Below are positions 1 to 5,178 of a DNA stretch of 5,178 bases, piece after piece (position 1 is the stretch's first letter; the number at the start of each line of letters is the position of its first letter). A program made the translations under genes and the position numbers. The stretch covers positions 1-5,178 of the forward strand of contig JAHHTN010000102.1 in assembly GCA_020024645.1 (NCBI GenBank), given 5' to 3'. The stretch comes from Faecalimonas sp. (GTDB lineage Bacteria > Bacillota > Clostridia > Lachnospirales > Lachnospiraceae). Under the pieces are notes generated by a model. That model was not told where the DNA came from. It did not search any database and saw only the letters and a list, made by a program, of their open reading frames with translations.

Positions 1-1069
1 GTTTTTAATTTATCTTATAGTCATATTATTTGTCTTTTTTGATGCAAGTTTGTATAAAACTCCTATAGTAAAAATCACAGAAATTCGAACAGAAGAAAAG
101 GAAAAAGAAGAGGGGACAAGAGGGGGAGAAGAAATACATTACAGACAATTTTTAAAAGGGATTGTTTTAAATGGAGAATATAAAAAAGAAAGAATACAAT
201 TGAAAAATGAATATGCTGAATCTGAAGTAACTTCTCAAAAGTATAAGAAATATGATAGAGTATTTGTAGAGATAAGAGAAAAATCAAATGCTTTATCGGG
301 AAATATAAAAGGATTAAAGAGAGATACAGGGATTGCTGGACTACTTGGATTAATGATTTTATTATTGCTTATTGTAACAAAAAAACAGGGACTTATGACA
401 ATTTTCACAGTGGTTGTGAATAGTACTATTTACATGATTGGATTTGCATTTTTCCTAAATGGAAAAGATGTATTGAAAATATGTAATATTATGGTGCTTG
501 CCTTCTCAATAGGAACGCTTCTTTTATTAAATGGAGTCAATAAAAGAACGCTGGCATCAATAATTTCTACACTCTGTGTCCTTGCGGTGATTATGGGACT
601 TTTCCATCTTGTTATGAGTAATTTAGGAGAAACAGATTATGCATCTATGGAATATTTGGGGAGTTTAGAGAATCCGTCGGAATTGTTTGAAGCAGAAGTG
701 ATGCTTGCGGGATTAGGAGCGATTATGGATGTGACAGCAACTATTTCGGCAACATTAGGAGAGTTAGTAAGAAAAAGACCTTCGATCCGTTGGAAACAAT
801 TGTTTCGTTCTGGAAGAGAAGTTGGTTACGATATTATGGGCACAATGATTAGTGTTTTGTTATTTACTTTTGGGTGTGGACTGATTCCTACGTTTCTTAT
901 TAGAATGAATAATGAGATTTCATTTCTTACCATAGCTAAGTTAAATATTCCGTTTGAGATTTGTAGATTTCTTATAGAAAGTATAGGAATTGTTATTGCT
1001 ATTCCAATTTCAATTTTTATATCTGTTTCTTTGTTGAAAATGAAAAGAAGAAGGGAGGCGATAGTGTGA
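1..1069 (+). CDS. YibE/F family membrane protein, first of pair, 5' end cut by window edge
   Basis: Multispanning membrane protein of the YibE/F family; its biochemical function is unknown. The frame (first whole codon at base 2) is open to the left edge. Bases 2-49 encode FLIYLIVILFVFFDAS, an obvious membrane segment, so the TTG at 50 is not the start and the gene begins upstream. Counting from that TTG codon as residue 1, the order is: a charged linker (about 13-30), a small soluble domain probably outside the cell (about 30-90), then roughly seven hydrophobic segments (about 93-109, 116-136, 143-160, 170-190, 218-236, 262-284, 303-327). The family hallmark is GLGAIMDVTATIS near 221-233, followed by LFRSG and the VGYDIMGT stretch (about 251-265). 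The C-terminus is basic (MKRRREAIV). It overlaps the next gene by 4 bases, so the two are translationally coupled. Family call is by motif recognition; confidence is high for the family and nil for a precise function. Confidence -1.
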   Translation, partial: FLIYLIVILFVFFDASLYKTPIVKITEIRTEEKEKEEGTRGGEEIHYRQFLKGIVLNGEYKKERIQLKNEYAESEVTSQKYKKYDRVFVEIREKSNALSGNIKGLKRDTGIAGLLGLMILLLLIVTKKQGLMTIFTVVVNSTIYMIGFAFFLNGKDVLKICNIMVLAFSIGTLLLLNGVNKRTLASIISTLCVLAVIMGLFHLVMSNLGETDYASMEYLGSLENPSELFEAEVMLAGLGAIMDVTATISATLGELVRKRPSIRWKQLFRSGREVGYDIMGTMISVLLFTFGCGLIPTFLIRMNNEISFLTIAKLNIPFEICRFLIESIGIVIAIPISIFISVSLLKMKRRREAIV

Positions 1070-1821
1070 TAGGAATTTTAGCAACGACATTATTTGTTCT
1101 TATGCTTATCGTAGGAGGCGAGCGAGGAGTAACAGCTATAATGGCTCTTGCTGGAAATATTGTTGCGTTGACGTTTACTATTATTTTATTAGCAAGAGGA
1201 TATTCCCCTTTTCTCGTTTTGTTTTTAGCAACGATTGCAATCAGTTGTATTTCCCTTTTTGGACAAAATGGAAAAAATGTAAAGACAAAGTCTGCATTTG
1301 TGTCTGTAATTATTGTGATGCTTTTGGTTACGACTTGTATTTATTTTGTTTTATGGAAATATAGAGGTGCTGGTTTAAATGAAATCCAATCTATACAAGA
1401 AGATGTTATGTATTATTATAATGTAAACATAGAAATTAGTATGATGCAAATAGCAGTTTCTGTCACAATATTAAGCGCATTGGGAGCTGCAATTGACACA
1501 GCTCTTTCTGTGACTTCGGCAGTACATGAAGTAGCGTTTCATAAAAAGAATCTAACACAGAAGGAACTTTTTCATTCTGGTATACAAGTAGGAAAAGAAA
1601 TTATTGGAACAACCGTGAACACATTATTATTTGCATATCTCGGAGAGTCTCTTTTACTATTTGCTTATTTGAAAAGAGAAAAATTTCCTTTAGAATTGAT
1701 TGTAAATTCCAAATTTTTGTTTCAGGAACTGTCTGTTATGCTGTTTGGAGCGATTACTTGTTTGCTTATTGTTCCAGTTTCTGCATATTTTGTTTCGCAG
1801 TATCTCGCTAATAAAGTTTAA
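1066..1821 (+). CDS. YibE/F family membrane protein, second of pair
   Basis: 251-residue integral membrane protein, the YibF-like partner of the preceding gene. It has no soluble N-terminal domain and opens directly with a membrane segment (about 2-17, ending VGGERG). Further hydrophobic stretches lie at about 22-42, 47-65, 77-97, 125-150, 178-202 and 222-245. Residues 138-175 (ALGAAIDTALSVTS, then LFHSG and VGKEIIGT) line up without gaps with the GLGAIMD core of the upstream gene, so the pair look like diverged duplicates that probably work together. The start is GTG at 1066, inside the GTGA overlap with the upstream stop. It is supported by a strong AGGGAGG site ending 7 bases earlier. It ends TAA, followed by a gap with a promoter, so it is probably the last gene of its transcription unit, although no clear terminator is visible. 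The function of the family is not established. Confidence -1.
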   Translation: MIGILATTLFVLMLIVGGERGVTAIMALAGNIVALTFTIILLARGYSPFLVLFLATIAISCISLFGQNGKNVKTKSAFVSVIIVMLLVTTCIYFVLWKYRGAGLNEIQSIQEDVMYYYNVNIEISMMQIAVSVTILSALGAAIDTALSVTSAVHEVAFHKKNLTQKELFHSGIQVGKEIIGTTVNTLLFAYLGESLLLFAYLKREKFPLELIVNSKFLFQELSVMLFGAITCLLIVPVSAYFVSQYLANKV

Positions 1822-1867
1822 AGGTTTCTTAAGATTGACGTATTTTCTTTATCCTGAGTAAAAAATT

Positions 1868-1876
1868 TGTTATAAT
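1868..1876 (+). promoter_or_regulatory. Probable extended -10 promoter of the phospholipid operon
   Basis: A perfect TATAAT box at 1871-1876 is preceded by TG at 1868-1869, giving the extended -10 form TGTTATAAT. It lies in the only sizeable gap of the window and about 30 bases upstream of the PAP2 start codon, which predicts a short leader starting near 1883. No good -35 sits at 16-18 bases spacing; the best is TTTATC at 1848-1853. A vegetative sigma-A-type promoter relying on the extended -10 is the simplest reading. This is a prediction from pattern only. Confidence -1.
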
Positions 1877-1897
1877 AGAGAAATGTTAGGCGAATGT

Positions 1898-1903
1898 GAG
1901 GAG
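1898..1903 (+). promoter_or_regulatory. Ribosome binding site that fixes the PAP2 start at 1908
   Basis: GAGGAG is followed by 4 bases and then ATG at 1908. The longer open frame begins at GTG 1896, but that codon touches the ribosome binding site itself and has no comparable site upstream. The ATG is therefore the better start. Confidence -1.
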
Positions 1904-1907
1904 ATAT

Positions 1908-2609
1908 ATGAGAAAGAGAATACAAAACTGTATTGAAAAAATACTGCCTGTGGATAGATTTTTGATACTTATTTTTGCTTTCACATTTAATAGTATAGTA
2001 TATAGTGGATCAAGGATAATTGCAGGAGATTGGCATCATTATATATTGACAAGTCGTTTGGATGAAGAAATCCCGCTTATTCCCGAAAGTTTACTGATTT
2101 ATTTTGGATGTTATATTTTTTGGGCAGTCAATTATATTCTTATTGCAAAACAAGATGAAGAAAAAGCATATCAGTTTTTTTTAGCGGATATGATTTCAAG
2201 AATTATTTGTTTTTTAATTTTTATTCTTTTTCCAACAACGAATATCCGTCCCGATATTGTGGGAGAGGGAATGTGGAATGAAGGAATGAGATTTTTGTAT
2301 CAAATAGATGCAGCGGATAATTTACTTCCATCTATTCATTGTTTAGTGAGTTGGTTTTGTTATATTGGAATAAGAGGAGAAAAGAAAATTTCAAAATGGT
2401 ATCAGTGGGCTTCGTGCACTATAGCGATTTTGGTATTTGTTTCTACTTTAACAACAAAGCAACATGTGATGATTGATGTGATTGCAGGCGTTATTATAGC
2501 TGAAGGAACATTATGGTTTACAAGACATACGAGATTATATATAAAATATATGTGCTTTTGGAAAGGAATGAGTGATAAAATTTTTAAAATGGGAGGAAAA
2601 CGGGAATGA
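1908..2609 (+). CDS. PAP2-superfamily membrane phosphatase or phosphotransferase, Aur1-like motifs
   Basis: 233-residue protein with about six membrane segments (near 16-34, 58-80, 93-109, 140-155, 165-180, 187-205). The three PAP2 signature regions are present. A C1-like FPTTNIRP ends at P115. C2 is LPSIH with Ser142 and His144. C3 is STLTTKQHVMID with His186, the expected nucleophile, and Asp190. Two canonical residues differ: the C1 Lys is a Leu, and the Arg after the C3 Ser is a Thr. This resembles the Aur1/inositol-phosphotransferase-like branch more than classical phosphatidate phosphatases. Such enzymes act on membrane phosphate esters through a phosphohistidine intermediate, usually on the outer face. 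The substrate cannot be read from the sequence; candidates are a phospholipid head group, phosphatidylglycerophosphate or a polyprenyl phosphate. The start is ATG 1908, not GTG 1896, because of the ribosome binding site. It overlaps the next gene by ATGA and is the first gene of the lipid operon. Confidence -1.
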   Translation: MRKRIQNCIEKILPVDRFLILIFAFTFNSIVYSGSRIIAGDWHHYILTSRLDEEIPLIPESLLIYFGCYIFWAVNYILIAKQDEEKAYQFFLADMISRIICFLIFILFPTTNIRPDIVGEGMWNEGMRFLYQIDAADNLLPSIHCLVSWFCYIGIRGEKKISKWYQWASCTIAILVFVSTLTTKQHVMIDVIAGVIIAEGTLWFTRHTRLYIKYMCFWKGMSDKIFKMGGKRE

Positions 2610-3640
2610 AAAATGTAAAAAAGAATATATTTAATCTTATCTTTCTATTTCTCGTATTCGGTTTAACCATTTATGGCGTGTTTAAAGGGGAAGATATTAC
2701 GCAAGTAATTCGAGTGATTCAAAATGCACGATTTGAATTTATTCTTTTTGGTATAGTGTGTGTTGTAGTGTTTATTTTTGGAGAATCTATTATTATTTAT
2801 TATTTGATGCATTCTTTGTCTATTCAACTAAAAAAATGGAAATGTTTCCTTTTTTCATCGGTAGGTTTCTTTTTTAGTTGCATCACACCATCTGCTAGTG
2901 GAGGACAACCAATGCAGATTTATTATATGAAAAAAGAAAAGATTCCAATACCAGTGTCCACATTAGTCTTGATGATTGTAACTATTACATATAAAATGGT
3001 ACTTGTGCTTATTGGAATATTTCTGCTTTTGCTAGGGCGAGGATTTGTTAACAAATATTTAACTGGAATACTTCCTGTATTTTATTTGGGAGTAGGGTTA
3101 AACGTGATGTGCGTCACTTTAATGCTTATTCTTGTGTTTCATCCTATTCTTGCAAAAACAATTATGAAAAAGGGGCTTTGTTTGCTTGAAAAACTACATA
3201 TTTTGAAACATAAAAAAGAACGTATGACACAATTGGAAAAATCTATGGATTTGTATAATGATACTGCTCAATATTTAAAAAGTCATACTGGGGTAATGGT
3301 AAACGTACTTGTAATTACATTTTTACAACGTATTGCATTGTTTTTAACAACATATTTTGTCTACTGTGCATTTGGGCTTTCTGGAAAACGTATTATTGAT
3401 ATTGTTTTATTGCAAGCGGTTATTTCGATAGCGGTAGATATGCTTCCACTTCCAGGAGGTATGGGGATTAGTGAAAAATTATTTTTGATTATTTTTGTTC
3501 CGATATTTAGTCCAGCATTTTTGCTGCCTGGAATGATTTTGAGCAGAGGTTTAGGCTATTATGCACAATTATTTATTAGTGCAATTATGACAGTTGTTGC
3601 ACAATTTACATTAGGAAAAAGAAAAGAAATGATAGAGTGA
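2606..3640 (+). CDS. Flippase-like membrane protein (LPG_synthase_TM / UPF0104 family)
   Basis: 344-residue polytopic protein with about eight membrane segments (near 7-25, 43-68, 80-96, 116-145, 154-180, 230-256, 265-283, 315-336). It matches the family that forms the membrane half of MprF, the lysyl-phosphatidylglycerol synthase/flippase. Recognisable signatures are Glu60 in the second segment, TPSASGGQP (94-102) followed by QIYYMKK, and PLPGGMGISE (281-290) with SRGLGYY (313-319). There is no C-terminal GNAT-like aminoacyl transferase domain, so it should not be called lysyl-PG synthase. A basic cytoplasmic loop lies at about 186-215. Start ATG 2606 is in an ATGA overlap with the PAP2 gene, with GGGAGG at 2591-2596 as ribosome binding site. 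It sits directly before pssA and psd, so an aminophospholipid is an attractive cargo, but that is inference from context and from MprF. Family confidence is high; function is unproven. Confidence -1.
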   Translation: MKNVKKNIFNLIFLFLVFGLTIYGVFKGEDITQVIRVIQNARFEFILFGIVCVVVFIFGESIIIYYLMHSLSIQLKKWKCFLFSSVGFFFSCITPSASGGQPMQIYYMKKEKIPIPVSTLVLMIVTITYKMVLVLIGIFLLLLGRGFVNKYLTGILPVFYLGVGLNVMCVTLMLILVFHPILAKTIMKKGLCLLEKLHILKHKKERMTQLEKSMDLYNDTAQYLKSHTGVMVNVLVITFLQRIALFLTTYFVYCAFGLSGKRIIDIVLLQAVISIAVDMLPLPGGMGISEKLFLIIFVPIFSPAFLLPGMILSRGLGYYAQLFISAIMTVVAQFTLGKRKEMIE

Positions 3641-3650
3641 AGAGGGAAGA

Positions 3651-4271
3651 ATGATGATAGGATTTTATAACTATTCAGTAATTTTAACATATATCGGACT
3701 TATCTCATCCATTATTGGAATGATATTTACGATAAACGGACATTATAAACTAGCGATTTTTTGTTTGGCATTTTCTGGATTATGCGATATGTTTGATGGA
3801 AAAATTGCAAGAGCAATGAAAAATAGAACAGATGACGAAAAAAAATTTGGAATACAAATAGATTCGTTATGTGATGTGGTATGTTTTGGAGCGTTTCCGG
3901 TTATATTATGCTATTGCCTAGGATTAAAAGATATTTTCGGAATTATGATTTTAGCATTTTATGGCACTGCTTCCGTTATTCGTTTAGGATATTTTAATGT
4001 TATGGAAGAAAAGAGACAACAAGAAACTTCTGAAGCAAGAAAATACTATGAAGGGTTGCCAATAACGACAATGGCGATTATTTTGCCGATTATTTATTTG
4101 TTAAAACCTTGTATGGTAGAATATTTTGAACCAATATTACATATTGTTGTACTTGTTGTTGGATTTTTACTTATTTTGCGTTTTCAGTTAAAAAAACCGG
4201 GTAATAAAGTTTTGGCTGTTATTGTCGTTGTTGTGGCATTGGCCGTATTGAAAGTTACACATATTATTTAG
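3651..4271 (+). CDS. pssA: CDP-diacylglycerol-serine O-phosphatidyltransferase
   Basis: Makes phosphatidylserine and CMP from CDP-diacylglycerol and L-serine at the cytoplasmic membrane, the first committed step to PE. The 206-residue protein carries the CDP-alcohol phosphatidyltransferase signature D-x2-DG-x2-AR-x(n)-G-x3-D-x3-D as D46, D49-G50, A53-R54, G67, D71 and D75. These residues bind the metal and the CDP moiety. Here n is 12, where the usual spacing is about 8, so there is a short polar insertion (NRTDDEKK). YYEGLPI at about 132-138 matches the F-x-GLP region typical of Gram-positive-type PssA. About six membrane segments follow the usual layout, with hydrophobic stretches near 8-28, 33-45, 73-91, 95-112, 139-152 and 160-177, and a final one at 185-200. 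Serine as substrate rests mainly on the downstream psd. Two ATGs (3651 and 3654) follow AGAGGG at 3641-3646; 3654 gives the better spacing of 7. The gene begins 10 bases after the flippase-like gene. Confidence -1.
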   Translation: MMIGFYNYSVILTYIGLISSIIGMIFTINGHYKLAIFCLAFSGLCDMFDGKIARAMKNRTDDEKKFGIQIDSLCDVVCFGAFPVILCYCLGLKDIFGIMILAFYGTASVIRLGYFNVMEEKRQQETSEARKYYEGLPITTMAIILPIIYLLKPCMVEYFEPILHIVVLVVGFLLILRFQLKKPGNKVLAVIVVVVALAVLKVTHII

Positions 4272-4272
4272 T

Positions 4273-4277
4273 GGGGA
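4273..4277 (+). promoter_or_regulatory. Weak ribosome binding site favouring psd start at 4283
   Basis: GGGGA lies 5 bases before ATG 4283. The longer frame begins at GTG 4271, which overlaps the pssA stop codon and has only AT-rich sequence upstream, with no ribosome binding site. ATG 4283 also gives the start MQYRDR, close to the usual N-terminus of this Psd type. The weak site suggests that translation of psd depends on termination of pssA just upstream. Confidence -1.
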
Positions 4278-4282
4278 ATCAA

Positions 4283-5152
4283 ATGCAATATAGAGATAGA
4301 GATGGAAATTTAAAAGGTAAGAATGATTTTCAAGATAAAATATTAAAAGGTTTATATGGAAGTACAGTTGGAAGAGTGCTTGTGAAGTGTTTAACAGTAC
4401 CTTTTGTATCAAAATTTGGTGGGAAAATTTTAGATAGTTCTTTTTCGCGAGTGCTTATTTTTCCTTTTGTGAAATTAAACCATATTGATTTGTCCTTGTG
4501 CGAGAAAAGTAAGTTTGAATCATACAATGCTTTTTTTAAAAGGAAATTTAAAGCAGATGCAAGAAAAATTAATATGGATGAAAATATTTTTATTAGTCCA
4601 TGTGATGCAAAACTTACGGTTTATCCAATAAGTAGTCAAAGCCGTTTTTATATCAAACATACTCCATATACTGTAGAAGAACTTTTGAAAAATACAGCAT
4701 TAGCAAAAAGATATGAAGAAGGATATGCTTGGATTTTTCGTTTATCAGTGGAAGATTATCATCGGTACTGTTATGTGGCTGAAGGGAAAAAGTCAAAGAA
4801 TATTAAGATACGTGGTGTCTTTCATACGGTGAATCCAGTAGCAAATGATGTGTATCCAATTTATAAAGAAAATACAAGAGAATATTCTTTGTTAAAAACA
4901 GAAAACTTTGGTACTATTTTGGTGATGGAAGTTGGGGCATTGTTAGTTGGGAAAATTGAAAACCATCATGAAGAAGGAGATGTACGAAGAGGGGAAGAAA
5001 AAGGGAACTTTGCTTTTGGGGGTTCAACAATCATATTGTTGACGCAAAAAGATAAAGTGAAAATTGATCAAGATATTTTGAAAAACACGGAATGTTCGTA
5101 CGAAACAGTAGTTAAAATGGGAGAAAGAATAGGAGTGCGAAATGATGTATAA
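4283..5152 (+). CDS. psd: Phosphatidylserine decarboxylase proenzyme
   Basis: Decarboxylates phosphatidylserine to PE using a pyruvoyl group made by self-cleavage. From ATG 4283 it is 289 residues, the usual length for the roughly 290-residue bacterial class. The cleavage motif is FGGST, with Ser248 (codon 5024-5026) expected to become the pyruvoyl N-terminus of the small alpha chain, leaving about 42 residues in that chain. The other members of the Asp-His-Ser self-cleavage triad fit Asp108 in SPCDAKL and His160 in DYHRY. Further family signatures are HTVNPVA, the NTREYSLL stretch and RRGEEKGNFAFGGS. The N-terminal 60 residues contain amphipathic and hydrophobic stretches but no clear membrane-spanning helix, as expected for a peripheral membrane enzyme. 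No key residue is missing, so the enzyme should be active. It follows pssA by 11 bases, and its 3' end overlaps the start of the next gene. Confidence -1.
   Translation: MQYRDRDGNLKGKNDFQDKILKGLYGSTVGRVLVKCLTVPFVSKFGGKILDSSFSRVLIFPFVKLNHIDLSLCEKSKFESYNAFFKRKFKADARKINMDENIFISPCDAKLTVYPISSQSRFYIKHTPYTVEELLKNTALAKRYEEGYAWIFRLSVEDYHRYCYVAEGKKSKNIKIRGVFHTVNPVANDVYPIYKENTREYSLLKTENFGTILVMEVGALLVGKIENHHEEGDVRRGEEKGNFAFGGSTIILLTQKDKVKIDQDILKNTECSYETVVKMGERIGVRNDV
5131..5135 (+). promoter_or_regulatory. Ribosome binding site for the next gene, inside psd
   Basis: AGGAG within the last codons of psd stands 6 bases before ATG 5142 and 9 bases before ATG 5145. It supports a real downstream gene start overlapping psd. 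Confidence -1.
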
Positions 5153-5178
5153 AGAAACAGCAAAAGAATTATTATCAT
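5142..5178 (+). CDS. Start of a further operon gene, cut by right edge
   Basis: An ATG at 5142 (or 5145) opens a frame that reads MMYKETAKELLS and runs off the window. It overlaps the last 11 bases of psd in another frame and is preceded by AGGAG, so it is very likely a real, translationally coupled gene. Twelve codons are too few to identify it. The pattern YKETAKELLS resembles the N-terminus of some clostridial M18-family aminopeptidases, which typically continue with a Phe-Ile-x-Lys-Ser-Pro stretch. The next visible base (T) does not contradict that, but it is only a guess. Stand-alone function cannot be stated. Confidence -1.
   Translation, partial: MMYKETAKELLS

Noticed and set aside
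75..287. Minus-strand open frame of 70 codons
   Set aside because: It is the shadow of the soluble domain of the first YibE/F protein; its Leu/Phe/Ile-rich product is what the complement of Lys/Glu codons gives. No ribosome binding site is evident.
1835..1840. TTGACG as -35 box for the operon promoter
   Set aside because: It stands 30 bases from TATAAT, far beyond the 16-18 needed. The only -10 at the right distance would be the poor GTAAAA or TAAAAA near 1858-1864.
1822..1867. Rho-independent terminator after the second YibE/F gene
   Set aside because: Only very short inverted matches (such as AAG/CTT around 1822-1831) are present, with no GC-rich stem followed by a T run. Some read-through into the lipid operon is possible.
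1896..1907. GTG 1896 as start of the PAP2 gene
   Set aside because: The codon overlaps the GAGGAG ribosome binding site that serves ATG 1908, and no other site lies upstream.
2606..3640. Full MprF (lysyl-phosphatidylglycerol synthase)
   Set aside because: At 344 residues it has only the membrane domain; the soluble aminoacyl transferase domain is absent and the next gene is pssA.
3651..4271. PgsA or another CDP-alcohol phosphatidyltransferase instead of PssA
   Set aside because: The signature motif alone would allow it, but the GLP motif near residues 135-137 and the immediately following psd favour serine as the acceptor.
4271..4282. GTG 4271 as start of psd
   Set aside because: It has no ribosome binding site upstream, and the extra residues MGNQ precede what looks like the usual Psd N-terminus.
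4188..4527. Two minus-strand open frames (4188-4412 and 4330-4527)
   Set aside because: They lie opposite the well-supported pssA end and psd, overlap each other in different frames, and have no recognisable product.

Overview
This window is a stretch of AT-rich chromosome, about one third G+C by eye. It probably comes from an anaerobic Firmicute of the Clostridia, most likely Lachnospiraceae. The evidence is the A/T-heavy codon use, strong GGAGG-type ribosome binding sites, short or overlapping gene junctions, and the family variants of the membrane proteins. That assignment is by resemblance, not by search. Everything runs on the + strand and coding density is very high. The longest non-coding stretch is about 86 bases, and there are no RNA genes, mobile elements or CRISPR arrays.

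Region 1 (1-1821) is a tandem pair of YibE/F-family membrane proteins. The first is cut by the left edge: its frame is open to base 1 and encodes a membrane segment there, so its true start lies outside the window. The second overlaps it by 4 bases (GTGA). The two share a conserved core and look like paralogues. Their molecular function is unknown.

Region 2 (1822-1907) is the only real intergenic gap. It holds a TATAAT box with an extended -10 TG and then a GAGGAG ribosome binding site. It is the likely promoter of the downstream operon.

Region 3 (1908-5152, continuing past the right edge) is a tightly packed phospholipid operon. Its genes are a PAP2-superfamily membrane enzyme with an Aur1-like motif set, a stand-alone flippase-like protein related to the membrane half of MprF, a CDP-diacylglycerol-serine phosphatidyltransferase (pssA), and a phosphatidylserine decarboxylase (psd). 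A further gene begins inside the end of psd and leaves the window after 12 codons. PssA and Psd together convert CDP-diacylglycerol plus serine to phosphatidylserine and then to phosphatidylethanolamine (PE). The two upstream membrane proteins are not needed for that chemistry. Their coupling to it suggests a role in moving or remodelling the aminophospholipid, or in handling a phosphorylated lipid. This is the most interesting open question in the window.

Two of the longest open frames begin at GTG codons that overlap ribosome binding sites. For the PAP2 gene and psd, the preferred starts are internal ATGs at 1908 and 4283.
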